Shown: positions 14,332-20,496 of the stretch, piece after piece | Layout of the letters: each line of letters begins with the position of its first letter | Position numbering within the stretch: the stretch's first letter is position 1 | Assembly: GCA_905215055.1 (NCBI GenBank) | Contig: CAJMOH010000047.1 | Location: 1-20,896 of the forward strand | Direction of reading: 5' to 3' | From: an uncultured bacterium | GTDB lineage: Bacteria; Bacillota; Clostridia; Oscillospirales; Acutalibacteraceae | Length of the DNA stretch: 20,896 nucleotides | Translations under genes and position numbers: made by a program | Notes under the pieces: generated by a model | The model's input: the letters and a program-made list of their open reading frames with translations, nothing else | Database searches by the model: none | Told to the model about the DNA's origin: nothing

Positions 14332-14358
14332 CCCCTGCCAAGCGGCGGGGGATTTTTT
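14332..14358 (+). terminator. Intrinsic terminator of the lipoprotein gene
   Basis: CCCCTGCC (14332-14339) pairs with GGCGGGGG (14344-14351), with one T-G wobble and a 4-nt AAGC loop, followed by ATTTTTTC. Confidence 0.85.
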
Positions 14359-14372
14359 CTTTTCCAAAGGTC

Positions 14373-14401
14373 TTGCATTTTACGAACAGATGTTCTATAA
14401 T
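14373..14401 (+). promoter_or_regulatory. Sigma-70 promoter of the SOS repair operon
   Basis: TTGCAT (14373-14378) and a perfect TATAAT (14396-14401) are 17 nt apart. A LexA box fills the spacer next to the -10 box, so LexA binding would block polymerase directly. Confidence 0.85.
14383..14396. promoter_or_regulatory. LexA/SOS box 1
   Basis: CGAACAGATGTTCT matches the Gram-positive SOS consensus CGAAC-N4-GTTCG, with GAAC and GTTC arms (14384-14387 and 14392-14395) around a 4-nt centre; only the last base differs. It overlaps the -10 region of the promoter. Confidence 0.85.
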
Positions 14402-14406
14402 AACTA

Positions 14407-14420
14407 CAAACACACGTTCG
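14407..14420. promoter_or_regulatory. Possible second, degenerate LexA box
   Basis: CAAACACACGTTCG keeps the CNAAC-N4-GTTCG layout, with one change from CGAAC-N4-GTTCG. Its centre lies 24 bp after that of box 1, at about +6 to +19 of the transcript, where bound repressor would reinforce blockage. Confidence 0.5.
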
Positions 14421-14436
14421 AGTTGGAGGGATCTCC

Positions 14437-15636
14437 GTGGAAAACGGCATTCTGCATGTGGATATGAACAACTTTTATGCCTCGGTGGAAACGCTGTTCG
14501 CCCCGGAGTACCGGGACGTGCCAATGGCTGTGGCCGGGGACAAGGAAAGCCGCCACGGGATTATCCTGGCCAAAAACATGCTGGCCAAGCAGATGGGGGT
14601 GCAGACGGCGGAGCCCATCTGGCAGGCCAAGCGGAAGTGCCCCAATCTGCGGCTGGTGAAGCCCCACCGGGAGCGCTACGCGGAGTATTCCCGCATGGCC
14701 CAGGAGATTTACTACCGGTTTACAGACCTGGTGGAGCCTTTCAGCCTGGACGAGTGCTGGCTGGACGTGTACGGCAGCGAAAGGCTCTTCGGGGACGGGG
14801 AACAGATTGCCCAGCAAATCCGGCGGACCATCAAGGAGGAGCTGGGACTGACCGTGTCCATTGGGGTGTCCTACAACAAGGTGTTCGCCAAGCTGGGCAG
14901 CGACTACAAAAAGCCCGACGCGGTGACGGTGTTCGGCCGGGAGCAGATGGAAAGCGTCATCTGGAAACTGCCGGCCCAGGCCCTGCTGTTTGTGGGGCCC
15001 CACACGGAAAAGACCCTGGAGAAGTTCGGCATCCACACCATTGGGGACATCGCCCGGATGGAGCTGCCCGCCATGCGCCGGATGCTGGGAAAAACTGGCG
15101 AGGCCCTGTGGACCTATGCCAACGGGCTGGACAATTCCCCGGTGGCGGCGGCAGGCGGCGGGGAGCCGCCCAAAACCATCGGCAACAGCACCACCCTGCC
15201 CCGGGACGTGACCTCCGAGGCCGAGGTGCGCCGCACCCTGTTGGAGCTGGCGGAATCCGTGGCCAGCCGCCTGCGCCGCCAGGGTATGAAGGCGGGAGAG
15301 GTGCAGCTGACGGTGAAAAGCGGGGACTTTCAGGAGTATCAGCGCCAGTGCCGCCTGGAGCCGGCGGTGTGCGACGCCCGCTCTCTGTACCGGGCAGCGC
15401 TGGAGCTGTACCGCAGGGAGGACCGGCGGTGGGCGGTGCGGCTGCTGGGCCTGCGGGCCGGCAAGCTGGTGGAGTCGGACGCGGCCCAGCTGAGCCTGTT
15501 TGGGCAGGCGGAGGGCCTGGAGAGGGAGGAACGTTTGGAAACCGCCGTGGACCAGCTGCGGGAGCGGTTTGGCGGCGGCAGTGTTCAGCGGGGCGCGGCG
15601 CTCCGGCGGGAGGACGAGAGCAATGGACATGTTTGA
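14437..15636 (+). CDS. Y-family translesion DNA polymerase (DinB/UmuC type)
   Basis: A 399-residue error-prone polymerase starting at GTG 14437 behind GGAGGG. Catalytic acids are D9 in HVDMNNFYASVE and D105/E106 in SLDECWLDV; F13 is the likely steric gate. The palm motif 'SIGVSYNKVFAKLGSDYKKPD' (141-161) is intact, a helix-hairpin region lies at about 183-220, and the little finger follows with 'TIGNSTTLPRD'. QLSLF at 351-355 is a standard beta-sliding-clamp binding motif near the C-terminus. It is first in a three-gene operon under a LexA-boxed promoter, and its last 14 nt overlap the radical SAM gene, so translation is coupled. It could be called polymerase IV or a UmuC-like polymerase V catalytic subunit; no umuD is in view. 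Confidence 0.95.
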   Translation: MENGILHVDMNNFYASVETLFAPEYRDVPMAVAGDKESRHGIILAKNMLAKQMGVQTAEPIWQAKRKCPNLRLVKPHRERYAEYSRMAQEIYYRFTDLVEPFSLDECWLDVYGSERLFGDGEQIAQQIRRTIKEELGLTVSIGVSYNKVFAKLGSDYKKPDAVTVFGREQMESVIWKLPAQALLFVGPHTEKTLEKFGIHTIGDIARMELPAMRRMLGKTGEALWTYANGLDNSPVAAAGGGEPPKTIGNSTTLPRDVTSEAEVRRTLLELAESVASRLRRQGMKAGEVQLTVKSGDFQEYQRQCRLEPAVCDARSLYRAALELYRREDRRWAVRLLGLRAGKLVESDAAQLSLFGQAEGLEREERLETAVDQLRERFGGGSVQRGAALRREDESNGHV

Positions 15637-16954
15637 AAAGCTGAAAATTCTCACGGACGCCGCTAAGTACGATGTGGCCTGCACCTCCTCTGGGGCGGAC
15701 CGGCGGGGGCGGCAGGGCGTGCTGGGCAACGCCGTGGCCGCGGGCATCTGCCACAGCTTTGCCGCCGACGGCCGGTGCATCTCTCTTTTGAAGGTGCTCA
15801 TGTCCAACGACTGCGCCTATGACTGCGCCTACTGCGTGAACCGGCGCTCGGCGGACTGCCGGCGGGCCACCTTCACTCCCCAGGAGCTGTGCGACCTGAC
15901 GATGGAATTTTACCGGCGCAACTACATCGAGGGGCTGTTTCTCAGCTCCGCGGTGGTGGGCAGCCCGGACGCCACCTGCGAGCGGATGCTGGCGGTGCTG
16001 AAGAAACTGCGGGAGGAGTGCCGGTTTGGGGGGTACGTCCACGTCAAGGCCATTCCGGGGGCCTCGGCGGAGCTGACCTATCAGCTGGGCCTGTATGCCG
16101 ACCGGATGAGCGTGAACATCGAGCTGCCCAGCCAGCAGAGCCTGAAGCTGCTGGCCCCCCAGAAGAGCAAGGAGAAGATTTTGGCCCCGATGGGCCAGAT
16201 CCGGGACGGGATTCAGGAGAACAGCCATGCCCTCTCTGTGTACCGCCACGCGCCCCGGTTTGTTCCGGCGGGCCAGTCCACTCAGATGATTGTGGGAGCC
16301 AGCCCTGAGAGCGACCGGCAGATTCTGCGGCTGACCGAGGGGCTTTACCGCAGGTACGGGCTGAAACGGGTGTTTTACTCCGCTTATATGCCGGTGGTCA
16401 GTGACCGGAACCTGCCGGCCCTGGGTACGCCGCCGCCCCTGCTGCGGGAGCACAGGCTGTATCAGGCGGACTGGCTGCTGCGGTTTTACGGGTTTACCGC
16501 CGGGGAGATTCTGGACGAGGAGGCCCCCAACTTCGACCCCCTGCTGGACCCCAAATGCGGCTGGGCGGTGCGCCACATGGAGCTGTTCCCTGTGGAGGTG
16601 AACCGGGCGCCCTATGAAATGCTGCTGCGGGTGCCGGGGATCGGGGTGAAGAGCGCCCAGCGCATTCGGGCGGCCCGGCGCTGGACCAAGCTGGACTTTG
16701 ACGCCCTGAAAAAGCTGGGGGTGGTGCTGAAGAGGGCCAGGTTTTTCCTCACCTGCCAGGGGAAGAGCCTGTCGCCCCTGCCCACCGACGACCCAGCGGT
16801 GATTGCCGGGGCCATCCGGGAGGGCAGCGCCTTTCACCGCACCCAGCTGCCGGGAAAAGAGGGCGGGGGCCTTGCTTTGGACCAGCCGGAGCAACTGTCT
16901 CTGTTTGCCCCCACAAAGGAGGATCAGGTGAAATGTCTTACCGGACAAATCTAA
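15623..16954 (+). CDS. Putative DNA modification/repair radical SAM protein (rSAM_link_UDG type)
   Basis: A 443-residue radical SAM enzyme; ATG at 15623 overlaps the polymerase stop. The Fe-S/SAM motif CAYDCAYC gives C64, C68 and C71. Downstream barrel text such as 'GLFLSSAVVGSPDATCERML', 'GYVHVKAIPGAS' and 'GQSTQMIVGASPESD' fits the family usually annotated 'putative DNA modification/repair radical SAM protein' (TIGR03916). A helix-hairpin-helix DNA-binding motif, 'VPGIGVKSAQRIRAAR', is at 337-352. QLSLF occurs at 424-428 near the C-terminus, the same clamp-binding motif as in the upstream polymerase. It is followed by its usual partner, a DUF4130 protein, with a 22-nt overlap. The chemistry is unknown to my knowledge; radical repair or editing of damaged DNA at the replication fork is inference. 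Confidence 0.9.
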   Translation: MDMFEKLKILTDAAKYDVACTSSGADRRGRQGVLGNAVAAGICHSFAADGRCISLLKVLMSNDCAYDCAYCVNRRSADCRRATFTPQELCDLTMEFYRRNYIEGLFLSSAVVGSPDATCERMLAVLKKLREECRFGGYVHVKAIPGASAELTYQLGLYADRMSVNIELPSQQSLKLLAPQKSKEKILAPMGQIRDGIQENSHALSVYRHAPRFVPAGQSTQMIVGASPESDRQILRLTEGLYRRYGLKRVFYSAYMPVVSDRNLPALGTPPPLLREHRLYQADWLLRFYGFTAGEILDEEAPNFDPLLDPKCGWAVRHMELFPVEVNRAPYEMLLRVPGIGVKSAQRIRAARRWTKLDFDALKKLGVVLKRARFFLTCQGKSLSPLPTDDPAVIAGAIREGSAFHRTQLPGKEGGGLALDQPEQLSLFAPTKEDQVKCLTGQI

Positions 16955-17913
16955 TCTACCGCTATGACGGCTCCTATCAGGGCTTTCTCTGCTGCGTGTT
17001 CCAGTGCTTTCAGGCAAAGGAGCTGCCGGTGAGCATCCGCTCTCTGGAGGAGGACCAGCAGACTCTCTACGGCAGCCGGGAAATTCCCACACGGATGGAC
17101 CTGGCTCAGCGGGTGGAGCGGTCCATTCCCCGGAAAATCTCTCTCCAGGCTTTGCGTCTGGTGCGGGAGGGGTTTCTCACCTGCCTGCCGGAGCGGGAAA
17201 TGGCCCTGCTGCGCTTTTTGCTGATGGGCTACAAATACGGCGGGGCAGTGACCCGCTTTACCACCCATCCTGTGGTGCATACTCTGGAGAAAGCGGCCCT
17301 GGCCCTGCGGAATGAGGCGCATCACACGCTGGAGTTTCTTCGCTTTGCGGACTGCGGGGAGTTTTTGGCCGCTCGGATCGCTCCTCAAAACAAAGTGCTG
17401 CCCCTGGTGGCGCCCCACTTTTGCGACCGCCTGCCCAGCGAGAGCTTTATGATTTATGACGGGACCCACGGCATGGGGTTTCTCCACCAAAAGGACAGCC
17501 CAGGGGAGTATTTCCAGGCCGACCAGGTGGAGCTGCCGCCCCCCAGCGAGGAGGAGCTGCGCTGGCGGAATCTCTGGAAGGTGTTCTACCGCACCATTGC
17601 CGTGGAGGGCCGGGAGAACCCCAAGCTCCGGCAGGGGCTGTGTCCCAAGCGCTTTTGGCCTCTGATGACCGAGCTGGCGGAGGAGGAAGGGAGCGCCGGC
17701 AAAAAGCGGGGATATGACCAATGGAGGGACTATATGGAGCGCTACGAGAAGGAAAAAGCGGAGGAAAAGGTGTCCAGCTGGGCCAAGGAAGCCGTGGAGT
17801 TTGTCCAGAAGGAGGGCCTGATGAACGGCGACGCGGACGGCAGTTTCCGCCCCCAGAGCAACGTCACCCGCCAAGAGCTGGCGGCGGTGCTGAAAAACGA
17901 GCACGACAAATAA
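16933..17913 (+). CDS. DUF4130 probable DNA metabolism protein with C-terminal SLH-like segment
   Basis: A 326-residue protein; ATG at 16933 follows GGAGG and overlaps the radical SAM gene by 22 nt. Residues 1-275 match the DUF4130 family (TIGR03915), which is nearly always linked to this radical SAM family. Cues are 'YRYDGSYQGFLCCVFQ' at the N-terminus, 'RFLLMGYKYG', 'EAHHTLEFLRF', 'VLPLVAPHFCDRLP', 'FMIYDGTHGMGF' and 'WRNLWKVFYRTIAVEGRENPKLRQGLCPKRFWPLMTE'. The family has been associated with uracil-DNA-glycosylase-like functions, but its activity is not established. Residues 283-320 form a near-complete S-layer-homology repeat: 'WAKEAVEFVQKEGLMNGDADG', 'SFRP', 'NVTRQELAAVL'. SLH repeats normally anchor exported proteins to the cell wall, yet no signal peptide is present, which makes this fusion odd. 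Confidence 0.88.
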   Translation: MSYRTNLIYRYDGSYQGFLCCVFQCFQAKELPVSIRSLEEDQQTLYGSREIPTRMDLAQRVERSIPRKISLQALRLVREGFLTCLPEREMALLRFLLMGYKYGGAVTRFTTHPVVHTLEKAALALRNEAHHTLEFLRFADCGEFLAARIAPQNKVLPLVAPHFCDRLPSESFMIYDGTHGMGFLHQKDSPGEYFQADQVELPPPSEEELRWRNLWKVFYRTIAVEGRENPKLRQGLCPKRFWPLMTELAEEEGSAGKKRGYDQWRDYMERYEKEKAEEKVSSWAKEAVEFVQKEGLMNGDADGSFRPQSNVTRQELAAVLKNEHDK

Positions 17914-17926
17914 TGGGCAAAAAGAG

Positions 17927-17961
17927 GCCCCGGTTTCTCGAGTGAGAGCCGGGGCTTTTTT
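17927..17961 (+). terminator. Intrinsic terminator of the SOS repair operon
   Basis: GCCCCGG (17927-17933) pairs perfectly with CCGGGGC (17949-17955), with an inner CTC/GAG pairing, followed by TTTTTT. It begins 13 bp after the DUF4130 stop. Confidence 0.9.
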
Positions 17962-17978
17962 GACTACTTTTTGACTAC
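17957..17978 (+). repeat. Contiguous tandem 11-mer TTTTTGACTAC x2
   Basis: TTTTTGACTAC at 17957-17967 is repeated without gap at 17968-17978. The first copy uses the terminator's T-tract. Short arm-type repeats like this occur at tyrosine-integrase attachment regions near tRNA 3' ends, but no integrase is in the window. Confidence 0.55.
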
Positions 17979-18006
17979 TTAGTTATGGCTAAAATGGGTC
18001 AAAAAC

Positions 18007-18069
18007 CGCCTTTTTCAAAAATAAGAAAGCCTAGCAAAAACGCTCGAAAAAGGCGTAAATGCTAGGCTT
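18007..18069. repeat. Two interleaved perfect 10-bp inverted repeats; the inner one is the tRNA-Lys terminator
   Basis: CGCCTTTTTC (18007-18016) is the reverse complement of GAAAAAGGCG (18046-18055). AAGCCTAGCA (18027-18036) is the reverse complement of TGCTAGGCTT (18060-18069). The pairs interleave, so both cannot form as simple nested hairpins. On the minus strand the second hairpin follows the tRNA and runs into TTTCTTATTTTT, a likely terminator. Confidence 0.7.
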
Positions 18070-18074
18070 TTTGG

Positions 18075-18150
18075 TGGTGACCCATCGGGGATTCGAACCC
18101 CGGACACCTTGATTAAAAGTCAAGTGCTCTACCGACTGAGCTAATGAGTC
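18075..18150 (-). tRNA. tRNA-Lys (anticodon TTT), CCA encoded
   Basis: On the minus strand the gene reads from GACTCAT (18150) to ATGGGTC, which pair as a 7-bp acceptor stem with one T-G wobble; discriminator A and an encoded CCA (18075-18077) follow. The D-arm is TTAGCTCAGTCGGTAGAGCA. The anticodon arm ACTTGACTTTTAATCAAGT presents the loop CTTTTAA, anticodon TTT for lysine. The T-arm is CCGGGG-TTCGAAT-CCCCG. It has a perfect consensus promoter upstream and an intrinsic terminator downstream. Confidence 0.97.
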
Positions 18151-18153
18151 AGG

Positions 18154-18180
18154 ATAAGCTGCCCAGCCTGGACAGCTTAT
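18154..18180 (-). promoter_or_regulatory. Strong stem-loop in the 5' leader of pre-tRNA-Lys
   Basis: ATAAGCTG (18154-18161) pairs perfectly with CAGCTTAT (18173-18180), and CCAG/CTGG can pair inside. It lies between the tRNA's -10 box and the mature 5' end, 3 nt from the RNase P cut site. It may guide processing or shield the tRNA from alpha-galactosidase read-through. Confidence 0.55.
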
Positions 18181-18182
18181 TT

Positions 18183-18211
18183 ATTATAGCAAGGAATATC
18201 CCGCTTGTCAA
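18183..18211 (-). promoter_or_regulatory. Perfect consensus sigma-70 promoter of tRNA-Lys
   Basis: On the minus strand TTGACA (18206-18211) and TATAAT (18183-18188) are both exact consensus hexamers with a 17-nt spacer. The -35 box begins 20 bp after the alpha-galactosidase stop. Confidence 0.92.
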
Positions 18212-18231
18212 CTGGCAAAATGGCAGGGAGC

Positions 18232-20415
18232 TTATTTTGCCACGAAGTGCTTCACAATGCAGGAGCCGTCGCTGTTGTCCTGGAACTCGTAGGCGGAAAG
18301 GTCCAGGCCGCCGTGCATCAGCAGAGTGCCGGAGTACACCTTGCCGGTTTCCTCGTCGGTGTACAGCTTGTCCGGGTCCAGGCCGGGCAGGCACAGGGGC
18401 TGGTACAGGTTTTCGGGCCGGCGCATAATCACCCGGGTAAAGAGAACCTGGCTCTTGTCCGGGCTGACAAAGGCCCAGTCGCACAAGAAGTGGTTCTCCG
18501 TGGGGGAAGTGATCCGGTAGAAGTCGCCGAAGTGGATCAGATCGTAATACTTGTGATAGTCCGCCACCTGGTCCCTGACGGCCTGGCGCTCCTCCTCCGT
18601 CAGCTTGCGGGGGTCCAGCTCGTAGCCGAAGGTGCCGCACATGGCCACTGCGGCCCGGGTGCGGATGTCTGTCCGGGGGTTGGCGGAAACGTGGGCGCCC
18701 ATAGCCGCGATGGGATAGCACAGGGAAGCGCCGAATTGGATGGTCAGCCGCTCGATGGCGTCGGTGCAGTCGCTGGTCCAAATCTGGGGCGAGTAGTAAA
18801 GCATTCCCGCGTCAAAGCGCCCGCCGCCTCCGGAACAGTTTTCCAGCAGAATGTGGGGGAAGGCGGTGGTAATCCGGTCCATCAGCTCATAGACGCCCAG
18901 CACATACCGGTGGAAGAATTCTCCCTGGCGCTCCGGGGGAAGCTGCATGCTGGCCGCTTCGGTGATGTTGCGGTTGCAGTCCCATTTGATATAGGCAATG
19001 TTGTTCTGAGAGATCACGTCGTACATCTGCTGGAAGATGCTGTCCCGCACGTCCTGCCGGGTCATGTCCAGCACGCACTGGTTGCGGGCCAGGGACTTTT
19101 CCCGGCCGCTGGCGCAAACCGCCCAGTCGGGATGGGAGCGGTAGAGATCGCTGTCAGGGCTGATCATCTCGGGTTCGTACCAGATGCCAAACTGAACGCC
19201 CAGGTCGTTTACCCGCTGGATCAGGTGGGACAGACCGCCCTTCAGCTTGTCCTCATTCACCCACCAGTCGCCCAAAGCCCGGCTGTCGTCGCAGCGGTTT
19301 CCAAACCAGCCGTCGTCCATCACCAGCATGTCGATGCCCAGCTCTTTGGCTTCCTTAGCGAATTCCACCAGTTTGTCGTCGTCAAAGTCGAAGAAAGCGG
19401 CTTCCCAGCTGTTGATCAGCAGGGGACGTTTTTTCTTGGTCCACTGGCTGCGGCACAGATGATCCAGGTAAAAGTGATGGAAGGTACGGCTCATGCCGCC
19501 CAAACCCGCGTTAGAGTATACCAGTACCGCTTCGGGGGTCTGGAAGCTTTCGCCGGGATCCAAGCGCCAGCGGAAGTCTGTGGGATTGATGCCCATCAGC
19601 ACCCGCGGGCAGCCCTGGGCGTCCACCTCCACGTCGATGGCAAAATTGCCGCTGTAAATCAGGTTCATGCCCCAGACCTCGCCCTGCTCCTCAGTGGCGG
19701 TGTGGCGCGGCAGCGCTAAAACAGGGTTGCAGCTGTGGCCTGTCATGCCCCGTTTGGATTGGACAGACTGGATTCCATGCTGCAGGGGATGGCGCACCGT
19801 GGTGTTCTCCTTGGCCCATTTGCCGTACACATGGATCATATCCAGATCCATTGTGGGCAGGTCCAGACAGGAACTGTAAGCCCGCTCCAGGGTGAGAGGG
19901 GTATTTCCCGTGTTTTCCAGACGCACGCTTTTGGCGATTACCGGATAATCCTCAAAGGCAGTATAGAGCAGGGTGGCCTTCAGCCCGGTGACCGCGTCCA
20001 GAGTTTCCACCTCCAGGGTCTGGGCCTTGCCGTCCCGGTCAAAGGTGGCGGGCAGGCCGGGCAGGCCGGGCTTGCCGTCGTAGATTTTGTGGGAGACATA
20101 GCGGATGTCGGTGACAGAGTCTCCGCTGGCGTTGCGGGCGGAAAGAGCGGCAATGCGGAAATCCCCCGCGCCGTTGGTGGGATATTCCATGGGCTGAATG
20201 TCCACGGAGAAGAAGGGGTCCTCCACCTTGGGATTATAGGGACTCAAGGAGGAGAACCTGCCCCGGTACATCAGGTAGGACAGGTCCGTGTCGGGGATTT
20301 TGGCCCCGGCGTACAGGTGTACTAAATAGTTTTCCTGATACACCATAAAGGCATAGGTGGACAGGCTGGTGTCCAGCTTGAAAACCCGGTGCTGCCGGTC
20401 AAAGGTGATGGCCAT
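18232..20415 (-). CDS. Alpha-galactosidase, GH36 family
   Basis: A 727-residue intracellular alpha-galactosidase that would remove terminal alpha-1,6-galactose from raffinose, stachyose or melibiose. ATG at 20413-20415 follows GGAAAGGAG; the frame remains open to 20490, across the promoter. An N-terminal beta-sandwich (about 1-310) precedes a TIM barrel. 'VMDDGWFGNRCDD' (365-377) is a substrate-binding segment. The nucleophile is D479 in IKWDCNR, and the acid/base is D549 in WTSDCTDA. These positions and the length are very close to those of known bacterial GH36 enzymes of about 730 residues. No signal peptide is present. It is transcribed from its own promoter and ends 20 bp before the tRNA-Lys promoter, without a clear terminator. 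The gene symbol would depend on naming in the species. Confidence 0.96.
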   Translation of the reverse strand: MAITFDRQHRVFKLDTSLSTYAFMVYQENYLVHLYAGAKIPDTDLSYLMYRGRFSSLSPYNPKVEDPFFSVDIQPMEYPTNGAGDFRIAALSARNASGDSVTDIRYVSHKIYDGKPGLPGLPATFDRDGKAQTLEVETLDAVTGLKATLLYTAFEDYPVIAKSVRLENTGNTPLTLERAYSSCLDLPTMDLDMIHVYGKWAKENTTVRHPLQHGIQSVQSKRGMTGHSCNPVLALPRHTATEEQGEVWGMNLIYSGNFAIDVEVDAQGCPRVLMGINPTDFRWRLDPGESFQTPEAVLVYSNAGLGGMSRTFHHFYLDHLCRSQWTKKKRPLLINSWEAAFFDFDDDKLVEFAKEAKELGIDMLVMDDGWFGNRCDDSRALGDWWVNEDKLKGGLSHLIQRVNDLGVQFGIWYEPEMISPDSDLYRSHPDWAVCASGREKSLARNQCVLDMTRQDVRDSIFQQMYDVISQNNIAYIKWDCNRNITEAASMQLPPERQGEFFHRYVLGVYELMDRITTAFPHILLENCSGGGGRFDAGMLYYSPQIWTSDCTDAIERLTIQFGASLCYPIAAMGAHVSANPRTDIRTRAAVAMCGTFGYELDPRKLTEEERQAVRDQVADYHKYYDLIHFGDFYRITSPTENHFLCDWAFVSPDKSQVLFTRVIMRRPENLYQPLCLPGLDPDKLYTDEETGKVYSGTLLMHGGLDLSAYEFQDNSDGSCIVKHFVAK

Positions 20416-20449
20416 GAAAAGGCTCCTTTCCAAAAGAAATTTCGTGCCT

Positions 20450-20478
20450 ATCTTAGCATAGAAGCAACTGCTTCGCAA
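20450..20478 (-). promoter_or_regulatory. Promoter of the alpha-galactosidase gene with a palindrome in the spacer
   Basis: On the minus strand TTGCGA (20473-20478) and TAAGAT (20450-20455) are 17 nt apart, with an extended TGC before the -10 box. An inverted repeat GAAGCA-AC-TGCTTC (20461-20474) fills the spacer and touches the -35, a possible operator. The 12-mer TTTCCAAAAGAA lies on both sides, at 20427-20438 and 20484-20495. Confidence 0.65.
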
Positions 20479-20496
20479 GCGGCTTTCCAAAAGAAT

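Noticed and set aside
12867..14471. A 534-codon minus-strand open frame across rubrerythrin and the lipoprotein
   Set aside because: It runs through two genes, two terminators and three promoters of the plus strand; not a gene.
14957..17092. A 711-codon open frame on the minus strand opposite the polymerase and radical SAM genes
   Set aside because: It lies antisense to two well-supported genes, has Pro/Gly/Arg-rich low-complexity text and no ribosome-binding site; a GC-rich shadow.
17991..18000. ATGGGTC at 17994-18000, matching part of the tRNA-Lys acceptor end, as an attachment-site copy
   Set aside because: Only seven to eight bases match and in the opposite orientation to the tRNA; too short to separate from chance.
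18205..19719. A 504-codon plus-strand open frame inside the alpha-galactosidase gene
   Set aside because: The opposite strand encodes an intact GH36 enzyme with catalytic residues; this frame shows no domain and is a codon-bias artefact.
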